From positions 1 to 29,092 of IMG/VR virus record IMGVR_UViG_3300006916_000260: a stretch of DNA of 29,092 nt. One strand, given 5' to 3'. This document shows, in pieces, positions 20,764 through 28,456 of this stretch. This stretch comes from a virus. The position numbers were made by a program, and so were the translations under genes. The notes below the pieces were generated by a model. The model was not told where the DNA came from and ran no database searches. It was given only the letters and a program-made list of their open reading frames with translations. Each line of letters opens with the position of its first letter. The stretch's first letter is position 1.

Positions 20764-22273
20764 ATTTTTTTATTTGACCTAACATTTCGAAAACTTCTGG
20801 ACCAACAGGTAAATAGCTAAAAACTATTGACACATATTGTTTGGCCTTCTCAATTTCATCGTCAGTAAACTTCTGTCTTAATTTAATACTTAAGTATTTA
20901 AGTGCTAATTGTAATAACAGATTTAAGAATATGTTCAAAACAATTTTAGCAACATTTTTAACTAGTTTTTTATTCTTCTTAATAAAATCTATAGCACCAT
21001 CATAAGTCGAACCTTGACCATAAATAATTTGATGGTTTATAGCAAATAATGAAATAAACTTAGGTGATATTATTAAATTTAATAATATTCTACAGAACTT
21101 TCTAACTAATTCCACGAAAAAGTTACCTTTAACACTTGGTTTATTAGTTTCACTCGCAAAACTTGCTTGAGTATCTGCTATTTTATCCAAATTTTCAGCT
21201 ACCTTTTTTGCTTCTTGAGCTTTACTCATTGTGGTACTGTCACCACTTAATGAGTTACTTATTTCTACAGCTAAGTTACTATTTATTTGGACTGCTAGAT
21301 TGCCACATGTAGCTAATTCTATAATACCTTTACTTCTATTATCAGCTTCTCTAGATATTTCTGCTAAGGTTGGGTTATCGAAAGTAAAAAACGAATCATC
21401 AATTACATCATTTTCAGAGTTAAGTATACAATCTAACACTCTTCTTATCTCTGCCTCTATTTTTAATTGGCTTTTACTTTTGGTTGTTGGAGGTTCGTTA
21501 GTAGTAGTAGTAGTAGTTGTGGTAGTTTTTGTTGCACTTATCGACCCAAATAATTCTTCTATAATTAAATTAAACATTGTTTGAGAATTATTACTACCTG
21601 GACTACCAAATAGAGTTAATGAATCAATAAAGTCATTATTAAAATCTGTCAACTTTTTATCCTCAAGACCTGTACCCGCCTTTCCGTAGTCAGTTGTGAA
21701 TGTAATTGTATTATTTTGCGTGGTACCAACAGGGTTAAAATTAGCAGTAACTATTTCATTAGAACCCATTGAATTCCCCCATGCGTCTGTAAGACTGGGT
21801 GATTGTATTTTATAATTTAAATAAGTGTTAAAATCTTGACTATTTGTATTTGGTGGTACATCAGTAAATAATAGTGAACCTTCAGTAGTTTCTGGGTTAA
21901 CTTTCATGGTATCATAAAAATCTATTTTAGGTACTCTTAGCTCTACACCACTACCTCCCGTTTGAAACCATGGTGGTACTGATGGGTCTACACTACAGGC
22001 TACCATTTCTTTCAATTCTCTTTTAAGCCCATCCTTAATTGCATCTTCGAACTGGTCTAATCTGTATGTTATACAATCTACCATATGTTCTTTTAAAGCT
22101 TTAGCTCCAGCTAACGCAGTAGTTAAATCAATAAGGAAGTTAGTGCTGTTAGTATCATTGTTTATTGATGAGACTGAATTAGATTTGTCTATCTTGGGAA
22201 AGTCATCATTTAAAACATTTAGTGCACTTATATTACCAAAAATTTCTTCCTTTTGATTTATTATTGTTGCCAT
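20759..22273 (-). CDS. Large virion-like protein with poly-Thr linker
   Basis: 504 aa. N-terminal half: a 60-residue polar start, a Cys-containing helix (EHMVDCITYRLDQFEDAIKD), then a beta-rich region. Residues about 250-260 are nine consecutive Thr, a linker. The C-terminal half (about 265-504) is helical, with hydrophobic stretches ILLNLIISPKF and NIFLNLLLQLALKY that may insert into or lie on membrane or the tail core. It ends with FSYLPVGPEVFEMLGQIKKL. Gaps of 3 and 10 bp to its neighbours place it in the leftward structural operon. I recognise no family with known function; tail, baseplate or injected protein are possibilities. Confidence 0.65.
   Translation of the reverse strand: MATIINQKEEIFGNISALNVLNDDFPKIDKSNSVSSINNDTNSTNFLIDLTTALAGAKALKEHMVDCITYRLDQFEDAIKDGLKRELKEMVACSVDPSVPPWFQTGGSGVELRVPKIDFYDTMKVNPETTEGSLLFTDVPPNTNSQDFNTYLNYKIQSPSLTDAWGNSMGSNEIVTANFNPVGTTQNNTITFTTDYGKAGTGLEDKKLTDFNNDFIDSLTLFGSPGSNNSQTMFNLIIEELFGSISATKTTTTTTTTTNEPPTTKSKSQLKIEAEIRRVLDCILNSENDVIDDSFFTFDNPTLAEISREADNRSKGIIELATCGNLAVQINSNLAVEISNSLSGDSTTMSKAQEAKKVAENLDKIADTQASFASETNKPSVKGNFFVELVRKFCRILLNLIISPKFISLFAINHQIIYGQGSTYDGAIDFIKKNKKLVKNVAKIVLNIFLNLLLQLALKYLSIKLRQKFTDDEIEKAKQYVSIVFSYLPVGPEVFEMLGQIKKL
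21499..21516 (+). repeat. (TAG)6 trinucleotide run inside the 20759-22273 gene
   Basis: Six tandem TAG units on the plus strand. On the coding (minus) strand this gives ACT codons that form part of the nine-threonine linker. A slippage-prone site. Confidence 0.85.
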
Positions 22274-22276
22274 AAA

Positions 22277-22663
22277 TTAATCTTCTTTATTTTCTTCGTC
22301 ATTAGATGAATCTTCTATCATCTTTCTAATTTGTCTAAAATCATTTATATCGACCTTACCATCGGTTCTCTCATCTAAAGCCCCTTGAGCATCACCCTTG
22401 TGTTTTATGATATCATTTTGTAGTTTAGCTATCTCTAATTTTATCCTCATCGCTGAGTCTTTAATCTTAAGAGCATTTGTTTTTTCTTTAGCTATTTTTG
22501 ATAAATCATCAACATCTTCTGGTTCAGCTGAATTAGCCATTTCATTGATGGTATTTTGAGCATCATTTATATTTGAACATGCGTCATTGTATGTTTCTTG
22601 TAAAAGACCCTCTAAACTGTCGATATTGTTATATTTTATCTGTTGTTTTTTCTTACGTGGCAT
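22277..22663 (-). CDS. Helical protein, possible terminase small subunit
   Basis: 128 aa, strongly helical. After a basic start (MPRKKKQQIKY) it has LEGLLQETYNDACSNINDAQNTINEM, then DVDDLSKIAKEKTNALKIKDSAMRIKLEIAKLQNDIIKHKGD, and an acidic C-terminus. The size, the basic DNA-contacting start and the coiled-coil core would suit a T4 gp16-like small terminase, which recognises DNA and activates the large subunit. The call is weak because no diagnostic motif exists and gp16 is usually next to gp17, whereas here it is across the strand switch. It could equally be a structural protein. Confidence 0.6.
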   Translation of the reverse strand: MPRKKKQQIKYNNIDSLEGLLQETYNDACSNINDAQNTINEMANSAEPEDVDDLSKIAKEKTNALKIKDSAMRIKLEIAKLQNDIIKHKGDAQGALDERTDGKVDINDFRQIRKMIEDSSNDEENKED

Positions 22664-22670
22664 AGTGTAT

Positions 22671-22690
22671 AGTTTTTATATAAATATAAT
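22671..22690 (-). promoter_or_regulatory. Putative late promoter
   Basis: Minus strand ATTATATTTATATAAAAACT, ending 7 bases before the ATG at 22663. A weaker match to the CATATTTATATATAAAAG type. Confidence 0.4.
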
Positions 22691-22706
22691 GATAAATAAT
22701 TTTTTG

Positions 22707-23450
22707 TTATTCAATACCGTTTTCTAAACCATCAATCTTAATAAAAGCGTATAATTCTTTATACCTTTTCATAGCTAATCGAATATCTTTGGTATTTAGT
22801 CCAGTATAATTTCTCATACTTTCCAATACCGAATTTTTGTTAAATTTAGTTCCACCAGCCATAGAATCTAAAGTATTTTCCCAATCTTTAAGAATATCCA
22901 TAAGTGCTAAACCAACCTTCTCTTCGTTATCACTAATTTTCTTTTTACCAACAACACTATCACCTTCTAATTCATTTTTGATACTAGTGACTAGTTTGTT
23001 TATAAATTTATTAACAGTGAATTCGTTGTCGTCTAACTCATATTGAAAGTCTTTTCTCTCTTCTAAATATGGTGACAAATCTTCGTATGAAGATAATTGT
23101 TTAGTTTTTTTGTCATCGTTAATTAGTAAACCTAATATATAATTTTTACATATAGTTCCGTAATAAGAATAAGCTTTCTTACCTTTAGAATTTTCAAATT
23201 TATGAGCTTTTGTCATTAGGAACGAAAGAGTGTCAGTGTGCAAGTGCTCAAATGTTTCACTCTTTCTATACAATTTGTATTTCCTAATTATCGATTCAAT
23301 CATCTTATTGAGTGGCTCACGTAGCCACTCATTATAGATTGCATTCCTTTCTAATTCATCCTCTGAATCCAAATATTTTAAAACGGCTTCTTCTTGGTCG
23401 GGACCGAAATATAAATCGTTTTTTCTTTTTCGTCCTCTTTTGTTAGCCAT
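22707..23450 (-). CDS. Late-transcription sigma factor (gp55-like)
   Basis: 247 aa (T4 gp55 is 185). The sigma-region-2-like segment at about residues 45-115 (LNKMIESIIRKYKLYR, HTDTLSFLMTKAHKFENSKG, KKAYSYYGTICKNYILGLLI) follows the order of T4 gp55, where HNFDE...HAYITQACFNAF is the matching stretch. In T4-like phages this protein binds host RNA polymerase core and recognises the TATAAATA-type late promoter. Here such motifs lie upstream of many head and tail genes on both strands. The C-terminal third (MRNYTGLNTKDIRLAMKRYK) is basic and may contact DNA. The N-terminus is basic (MANKRGRKRK). It lies in a tight leftward string with 6-bp spacing to the glycosyltransferase. Confidence 0.85.
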   Translation of the reverse strand: MANKRGRKRKNDLYFGPDQEEAVLKYLDSEDELERNAIYNEWLREPLNKMIESIIRKYKLYRKSETFEHLHTDTLSFLMTKAHKFENSKGKKAYSYYGTICKNYILGLLINDDKKTKQLSSYEDLSPYLEERKDFQYELDDNEFTVNKFINKLVTSIKNELEGDSVVGKKKISDNEEKVGLALMDILKDWENTLDSMAGGTKFNKNSVLESMRNYTGLNTKDIRLAMKRYKELYAFIKIDGLENGIE

Positions 23451-23456
23451 TTTAAA

Positions 23457-24269
23457 TTAGTTTACTTCTTCTTGGACATATGTTATATCTCTTTCGTTAT
23501 CAAAATAATATTCTTTCTTAGCTTGACTTAACCACCAATTAGCTTCTACTGGATTCATAGTATCTTTGTATGAATTAAATAGTGAACCTTCTCTTTGGTT
23601 TAGGTGTTTATACCCAAATCTAGGTATAATCATAGCTTTAGCATCTTTAAATGTCATTCTAAGTAAGAATTCATAAATAAATGTTAATTTAATATTTGAT
23701 TTGAACCCTCCAAAATCTTCGAAAACTTCTTTTTTCATTGTAAGACCATCAATATTAAAATTCTGGAAAGATAATAGTGCATTATTATCTAGAACACCTA
23801 ATTCATCTGAAAAGCTACTAGCCCATACAGCTTCGTTGGTAAGTCCCATAAATCCATTATCTGAAGCATTAACATCTATGATGATTGGCATGAACATGTC
23901 AACATCATCATAAGCTTCTCTGTACTTAACTACATTGGCAAACCATTTATCAGAATATTCATCATCAAATTCTAGGATTGAAAACCATTCTGTTTTAGTT
24001 TCAGAAACACCAAAGTTCATCTGAGATGCGAAATCAGTTTTCCCATCATTAGAAACGATTCTAACGATTTTACTGACATCACCGAAGTCATAATCTTTGA
24101 GTGTTTTTTCTACCTTAGAACCTTTTGGGGTTACAATAAGTAATTCATCTACTTGTGTAGTTTGGTTAGCAACACTTTTAATAGCGTTGTTAAATAGTGT
24201 GTTATTTGACTCACCCTCTAATTCGTGAATCGGTAAAATAACCGTAATGTTTGTTTTCTTTTTAGCCAT
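23457..24269 (-). CDS. Glycosyltransferase, GT-A fold (family 2-like)
   Basis: 270 aa from the ATG at 24269. A GTG 39 bp further upstream would overlap the preceding gene and is less likely. It starts TNITVILPIHELEGE, then VANQTTQVDELLIVTP, typical of GT2 enzymes. The metal/nucleotide site is LEFDDEYSDKWF (acidic FDDE in place of DxD), followed by a substrate region with FNIDGLTMKKEVFEDFGGF. It transfers a sugar from a nucleotide donor to an acceptor; the donor is unknown. Adjacent to a second glycosyltransferase of GT-B type, so the two may act in sequence. An exact TATAAATA on the minus strand (24272-24279) lies 2 bases upstream of the start. Confidence 0.88.
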   Translation of the reverse strand: MAKKKTNITVILPIHELEGESNNTLFNNAIKSVANQTTQVDELLIVTPKGSKVEKTLKDYDFGDVSKIVRIVSNDGKTDFASQMNFGVSETKTEWFSILEFDDEYSDKWFANVVKYREAYDDVDMFMPIIIDVNASDNGFMGLTNEAVWASSFSDELGVLDNNALLSFQNFNIDGLTMKKEVFEDFGGFKSNIKLTFIYEFLLRMTFKDAKAMIIPRFGYKHLNQREGSLFNSYKDTMNPVEANWWLSQAKKEYYFDNERDITYVQEEVN

Positions 24270-24271
24270 AA

Positions 24272-24279
24272 TATTTATA
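24272..24279 (-). promoter_or_regulatory. TATAAATA immediately upstream of the GT-A gene
   Basis: Exact minus-strand TATAAATA, 2 bases before the ATG at 24269. If it is a promoter the transcript would begin inside the start region, so it might only coincide with AT-rich sequence. Confidence 0.35.
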
Positions 24280-25413
24280 TTATTTAGTAGTTTGAGTCTC
24301 CATTTCACTCAACTGTTTTAAAGCGTTATTATATTCTTCTTTTCTTTCAGACACTAATTTAGCCCAAACTGATTTAATACCTTCTACTTCTTTTTCAGTA
24401 GTATAAGTACCTTTAGTTTCAGCCATAGCATCTGTTAAATCTGTAGGAACATTGTCTTCTAACCAAACTTTCATGTATGTAGCAATAAGTTCTGGTATGT
24501 TTATCAATGTATTGGTCCATACACCATTATTTTTAATTCTAGCATTTCCATTTTCATCTGCTTCTTCCATCCATTCTGGTATCATATTTGGCATTTTACC
24601 AATAACTGGTGTGTTAGAATGCATTGCTTCTAATGGGAAGGTACCAAACCCAGCAGCATCGTCAACCCAAACCGCTAAACATGATTTTCCTAACTCTTCA
24701 GCAAATTGTTCTCTAGGTAACCCTCTTAATTCTTTAAATGTAATCCATTTATATAATGGGTTTTGTAAATAGAATTGTTTAGCTATTTTAGCAGCTAACC
24801 CTTGTTCTCTAGTAACAATAGTCACAACAGGTATTTTAGGTTTATCAGAATCTTTAAAGTATTCTGGAATACCTATTGGTGTTACATGTGTTTTAACACT
24901 AGGAAATAAAGATTTAACATAATCAGCTTGTTTTTTAGAAGTAGTAATTACATCATTAAAACCATAGTCTGTCCATCTTCTACCTAATGGTAATAATTCC
25001 AATAAATAAGAGTAGTTCTGTGATAAAACAACTTTCTTACATGGGAACTGTTTTGTTTGGTCCATCACATTAGAAAATATTTCTGGAATTACAATAAAGT
25101 CTTGAGGCGCAACATTTAATTGTTGAGACTCAATAGATACATGAGGTAATTCAGCGTATTCTTTACCTAACCAATCAGCTAATCCCATACCTTCTTGGTC
25201 ACCATAAAGTTTATAATCGTTTTTTTCATGTAAGATTTGAGCATTATACCCTAAATCATTTAAAGTTTTTACGTGTTCGTAAATGTGGGCAACACCAGCT
25301 GTAGGATTACCCTTAGTGTCTAGTGTGAAAAAGTACAAACCAAAGTCTTTATTATCTAGTTTTGACATTAGTTCTGATACTTGTTCTTTTTGTTTTTCTG
25401 TTTGTTCAGACAT
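24280..25413 (-). CDS. Glycosyltransferase, GT-B fold
   Basis: 377 aa. The N-terminal Rossmann half contains FGLYFFTLDTKGNPTAGVAH, LNDLGYNAQILHE, FIVIPEIFSN and VVLSQNYSYLLE; the C-terminal half contains VVTIVTREQGLAAKIA, CLAVWVDDAAGFGTFPLEAM and NTPVIGKMPNMIPEW, the GT4-like nucleotide-sugar-binding block (G-F-G...E-A-M-x5-P-V-I-G). It lacks signal peptide and TM, so it is cytoplasmic. It acts with the adjacent GT-A enzyme, and GalE and the GDP-mannose epimerase-like enzyme could supply donors. Acceptor unknown: virion protein, modified DNA base or host polysaccharide. Confidence 0.85.
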   Translation of the reverse strand: MSEQTEKQKEQVSELMSKLDNKDFGLYFFTLDTKGNPTAGVAHIYEHVKTLNDLGYNAQILHEKNDYKLYGDQEGMGLADWLGKEYAELPHVSIESQQLNVAPQDFIVIPEIFSNVMDQTKQFPCKKVVLSQNYSYLLELLPLGRRWTDYGFNDVITTSKKQADYVKSLFPSVKTHVTPIGIPEYFKDSDKPKIPVVTIVTREQGLAAKIAKQFYLQNPLYKWITFKELRGLPREQFAEELGKSCLAVWVDDAAGFGTFPLEAMHSNTPVIGKMPNMIPEWMEEADENGNARIKNNGVWTNTLINIPELIATYMKVWLEDNVPTDLTDAMAETKGTYTTEKEVEGIKSVWAKLVSERKEEYNNALKQLSEMETQTTK

Positions 25414-25428
25414 TTGTATTAATTTTAA

Positions 25429-25452
25429 ATTATTATTATTATTATTATTATT
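25429..25452 (+). repeat. (ATT)n microsatellite
   Basis: Eight ATT triplets in the 38-bp gap between the 25452-25808 gene and the GT-B gene, reaching the stop of the former. It is a slippage-prone spacer that could alter distance between a promoter and the GT-B start. Confidence 0.9.
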
Positions 25453-25808
25453 TATTCAATTTCTTTTATTATACCATATTCTATAAGGGTATTAAAAGCC
25501 AATTTAAACGGTAAGTTAGTTTTAGATAGCGCTCTATCTATCCCTAAGTCATCATCTAATTCTTCATTATATGTTAATATAACCTCAAAAAACATTCTGA
25601 TGGCATCATATTTTGGGCCATCAATCTCTTTTCCTTTAAAGTATTCTTTAACAATTTCTTCAGAACCAATTAGTTTATCGTGTTCGTCATATATTTTTTT
25701 ATATTCTTTTTCTTCAACTAATTTAGAATCCAACGTATGGTCTTGGGTAAGTAACTTATCCATAGCCGCTAAATCAAACATATAATATATACCACCAATT
25801 TCTAACAT
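25452..25808 (-). CDS. Conserved phage protein, unknown
   Basis: 118 aa, acidic, alpha-rich, with YYMFDLAAMDKLLTQDHTLD, IVKEYFKGKEIDGPKYDAIRMFFEVILTYN and LPFKLAFNTLIEYGIIKEIE. No Cys/His metal motif, signal peptide or TM. 4 bp after the HAD-like gene. The KYDAIRMFFEVILTY helix pattern recurs in conserved proteins near phage late genes. Function unknown. Confidence 0.7.
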   Translation of the reverse strand: MLEIGGIYYMFDLAAMDKLLTQDHTLDSKLVEEKEYKKIYDEHDKLIGSEEIVKEYFKGKEIDGPKYDAIRMFFEVILTYNEELDDDLGIDRALSKTNLPFKLAFNTLIEYGIIKEIE

Positions 25809-25812
25809 ATAA

Positions 25813-26415
25813 TTAAATTTCTTCGTATGTTGTTATTTTAGTATTTAAAATCTTATCCCTTAAATTTTCATCTTTAATAAAATCTAATATACTATCTAAT
25901 TCAAAATCAGCTTTTGAATCTTTATTGTAACTTGCGTTTATTTTTACTGAAATCTTACCCTCTGGTTTTGATTCAAGAGCAACAGGGTTAGCTGTGATTA
26001 GTAAATCAATATTGTCCCAAGTATCTTCGAAATTCGGGACAAAATTTATCTTGTCAGCTTTACAACCCAATTTAGATAGAAAGAAATAAGTTGAGGGTAT
26101 ACTTTTAGCAACTTCTTTTGAAGTTATTATAACTTCGTGTTCTTCTTCATCCTTAATATCCATAAGGAACATATTGAACTGATTCATAATATTTTCATGT
26201 AGTTGGTCTGCATGACCAAAAATTTCTAAAGAAGCTTCTAGAAATAAAAACTTATTTAACTCATCAACAGAGTTAAATTTAAAATGATTTAATAAATCAA
26301 AATCATTTACTGGGTTTTTTAAAATATCAATAGGACCAATGTACTTCTCATAAGTGTAAGCAAATTGCCCTATAAAATCTCTTAAAACCTCGTTTAGACT
26401 AATACCAATTTTCAT
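25813..26415 (-). CDS. HAD-like protein with lost catalytic aspartates
   Basis: 200 aa from the ATG at 26415. An upstream TTG at 26424 would add three residues and is not needed. The N-terminus MKIGISLNEVLRDFIGQFAY matches phage 5'-nucleotidase-like HAD proteins that begin with IGxDxDGVLRDF, but the two catalytic Asp are Ser6 and Asn8 here. Later LLITANPVALESKPEGKISVKI resembles the family's second half (TANP... KP..K). The central helical segment is a cap. A pseudoenzyme with a regulatory or structural role is the simplest reading. A 13-bp inverted repeat precedes the start. The next gene follows after 4 bp. Confidence 0.75.
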   Translation of the reverse strand: MKIGISLNEVLRDFIGQFAYTYEKYIGPIDILKNPVNDFDLLNHFKFNSVDELNKFLFLEASLEIFGHADQLHENIMNQFNMFLMDIKDEEEHEVIITSKEVAKSIPSTYFFLSKLGCKADKINFVPNFEDTWDNIDLLITANPVALESKPEGKISVKINASYNKDSKADFELDSILDFIKDENLRDKILNTKITTYEEI

Positions 26416-26416
26416 A

Positions 26417-26445
26417 TTAACCAAAATAAGCTTTATTATGGTTAA
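26417..26445 (-). promoter_or_regulatory. 13-bp inverted repeat before the HAD-like gene
   Basis: TTAACCAAAATAA (26417-26429) and TTATTATGGTTAA (26433-26445) form a 13-bp stem with one mismatch and a 3-base loop. On the transcribed strand it ends 1 base before the ATG. There is no U run after it, so it is not a standard terminator. It could be an RNA hairpin controlling translation or processing, or an operator. Confidence 0.5.
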
Positions 26446-26453
26446 AGTAAACC

Positions 26454-27314
26454 TTAAAGTTTAAAATTTCTTTTAAAAAATATTTTTAGCTTTCTAAAAT
26501 ATTTATTATTAATTTTCTTAGGTTTAACCTTGTTTGGTTTTTGTTTTATCTGTGTTTGATTCTTTTTATTAGGGACATTGTTACTAACAGTATCGTAGTT
26601 TTTTAGTATTTTACATATGATTGGGTTTCTAACGATATCTTCTTTATCAAATTCAAAGAACCCTATTTCTTCAACATTTTTATGTCTGTTCATAGCATCA
26701 TATAAACCACTTTGTTTTACATCTCTATATCTATCAGATTGGTCTAGGTCACCAGATAAAATAAATTTAGCGTTTTCACCTATCCTCGTTAATAATGTTT
26801 TAACTTGTTCTGGTGCCATGTTTTGAACTTCTTCCATAACTAATATAGCGTTATCGATAGTTTTACCTCTAATAAAAGCTAATGGTTGTATTTGAATCAC
26901 ATCTAATTCTTCTAACTTAGTTCGATTGGATTTACCAATTATTTTATCTACAATATCAATTGATGCTGCAACATGTGGTTCCATCTTTTCTTTCATGTCA
27001 CCAGGTAAAAACCCTAATTTCTCACCAGACTCAATAGCTGGTTTAGAAATTATTAATTTATTATACTTATTGGTTTTGTTTTGTAATAATTCAATAGCTC
27101 TAGCTATTGCAACAAAACTTTTACCAACACCAGCTGGACCAGCGGATATAACAATTTCTTTTTCCGTAATAAGATTTGCAAAATGTTTTTGTTTTACATT
27201 CTTACATTTTAATCTATGCTTGGTTTTAAGTATTTCGTTTATTGGGTTCTCGATGGTTTGTTCACCATACTCATTGGTATTCTTACTTGTACTTCTTCTT
27301 GCGCTTTTTGACAT
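26454..27314 (-). CDS. phoH: PhoH-like ATPase
   Basis: 286 aa. Walker A GPAGVGKS at 59-66, followed by ISKPAIESGEKLGFLPGD (89-106), typical of PhoH, and Walker B-like ILVMEEVQN (157-165), with E in place of the usual D. Then TRIGENAKFILSGDLDQSD (176-194), the PhoH sensor block. The C-terminal 55 residues are basic and low complexity (KNQTQIKQKPNKVKPKK...), an extension beyond the ATPase core that may bind nucleic acid. PhoH-like ATPases are very common in aquatic phages; a role in phosphate stress or RNA metabolism is proposed but not settled. 3 bp spacing to the next gene indicates an operon. Confidence 0.93.
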   Translation of the reverse strand: MSKSARRSTSKNTNEYGEQTIENPINEILKTKHRLKCKNVKQKHFANLITEKEIVISAGPAGVGKSFVAIARAIELLQNKTNKYNKLIISKPAIESGEKLGFLPGDMKEKMEPHVAASIDIVDKIIGKSNRTKLEELDVIQIQPLAFIRGKTIDNAILVMEEVQNMAPEQVKTLLTRIGENAKFILSGDLDQSDRYRDVKQSGLYDAMNRHKNVEEIGFFEFDKEDIVRNPIICKILKNYDTVSNNVPNKKNQTQIKQKPNKVKPKKINNKYFRKLKIFFKRNFKL

Positions 27315-27317
27315 ATA

Positions 27318-28289
27318 TTAGTTTTTACGTTCTTTTTTTTCGTATTTTTTATCTAGCTCATCTAATCTATACTTCTCTAATAAATATATACCATTTACAA
27401 TAACGTTAGCTTTAAATTTAATCACATAGTGACCATTAAACTCAATTATTTTATCGAAGTTAGTTATTTGGTATTGGTATTGATGGAAATCTTTAACACC
27501 TGTTGATTTATAGGTTGTGAACCCAACACCAGATAACTCCAACATACTTGCGTTTCTGGGTCTATCAATAACTCTTTTTAGTTCTGATAAAAATAATCTA
27601 CTTTTCCTATTAAATTCATCTGGGTATTTACTAACATAAAACTCTAAAAGTTTTTCATTATCATTAATACTACGAATATTTAATTTTTTAGTATAGTTTT
27701 CTATATTGAACTTAGTCGCTAAATCCCTAACAACTTTAATTGGTTTTTCTGCTTTAATAGTTGAGTGATATTCTTCTGAACTTATTTCACCTAGTGTAGC
27801 TGAGGTGTCACCACTAATCTCTTTAACACTATCTTGTCTTTCATCTAAATCATATATTTTAATATTATCATTAATAACATCAGAGTTAGATAAAGTAATA
27901 TCTTTATTATCAATAACCATTTCTAGTGGGTAATCATCAAAATCATCTACATTAACTTTTCTTAATACTGATTTAATAGTTTTTGAATCATATTTTTTAA
28001 CATCAAGCTCATGATAACCATCACCATCAACACTAATGCTAGATACCATCATCTTGTCAGAAGCTTCTAGAATTTTAAACATTCTCCATCTTAGTTCTTT
28101 AACCTCTTGAGTTATTTCGCCTCTTTCTAGTGAATCCGCTAAAGTTCCTTGGTTATGTCTTTGTTCATTACTTATGTTACCTTCTAGTTCTTTAGCGTTT
28201 TGACCTAGAACATTTTTTTCAACACTAGCTGTTGCTAATGCAAGCGCTGCAAAGTTTTTTCTTACCCAATTAACAGTCTTTTTTATCAT
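27318..28289 (-). CDS. Conserved PhoH-neighbour protein, unknown
   Basis: 323 aa. The N-terminus MIKKTVNWVRKNFAALALAT is a short basic/hydrophobic segment that could be membrane-associated, then VEKNVLGQN and QRHNQGTLADSLERGEITQE, TQEVKELRWRMFKILEASDK. The rest is a mixed alpha/beta domain ending with a long charged helix (VNGIYLLEKYRLDELDKKYEK). I recall similar proteins beside phoH in T4-like aquatic phages, always as hypothetical. The start lies inside the 3' end of a 53-aa ORF (20-bp overlap), so the two are coupled. No function assigned. Confidence 0.75.
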   Translation of the reverse strand: MIKKTVNWVRKNFAALALATASVEKNVLGQNAKELEGNISNEQRHNQGTLADSLERGEITQEVKELRWRMFKILEASDKMMVSSISVDGDGYHELDVKKYDSKTIKSVLRKVNVDDFDDYPLEMVIDNKDITLSNSDVINDNIKIYDLDERQDSVKEISGDTSATLGEISSEEYHSTIKAEKPIKVVRDLATKFNIENYTKKLNIRSINDNEKLLEFYVSKYPDEFNRKSRLFLSELKRVIDRPRNASMLELSGVGFTTYKSTGVKDFHQYQYQITNFDKIIEFNGHYVIKFKANVIVNGIYLLEKYRLDELDKKYEKKERKN

Positions 28290-28431
28290 AAAATTTTATT
28301 TTTTCACCAACAACTCTATGTCTAATTTTAGAGTCTAACCCTTTTAATTTATCTTCTGCTAAAGATATATTTTCAGCTTCGATATCTGGTCCAGGTGTAC
28401 CATCTTCTCTAACGGTTGTAAATGTTTTCAT
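28270..28431 (-). CDS. 53-aa conserved-looking small ORF
   Basis: Reads MKTFTTVREDGTPGPDIEAE, then NISLAEDKLKGLDSKIRHR and VVGEKIKFYDKKDC. It overlaps the next gene start by 20 bp and has a motif AAATATTTATAAGAACAA just upstream, so it looks like a real small gene rather than chance. No Cys cluster apart from the last residue, no TM. A globular mini-protein with a DGTPGPDI turn; unknown function. Confidence 0.6.
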   Translation of the reverse strand: MKTFTTVREDGTPGPDIEAENISLAEDKLKGLDSKIRHRVVGEKIKFYDKKDC

Positions 28432-28434
28432 TTT

Positions 28435-28452
28435 TTGTTCTTATAAATATTT
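28435..28452 (-). promoter_or_regulatory. Putative late promoter
   Basis: Minus strand AAATATTTATAAGAACAA, 3 bases before the ATG at 28431. Core TATAAGAA is two mismatches from TATAAATA, but the ATATTTATAA extension matches the other sites. Confidence 0.4.
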
Positions 28453-28456
28453 TATT

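Noticed and set aside
24270-24308. GTG start at 24308 for the GT-A gene
   Set aside because: Adds 13 residues that overlap the upstream coding end; the ATG at 24269 fits the family start better.
26416-26424. TTG start at 26424 for the HAD-like gene
   Set aside because: The ATG at 26415 begins exactly at the family start MKIGI.
26926-27321. 131-aa plus-strand ORF
   Set aside because: Antisense of phoH; no independent motif or start signal.
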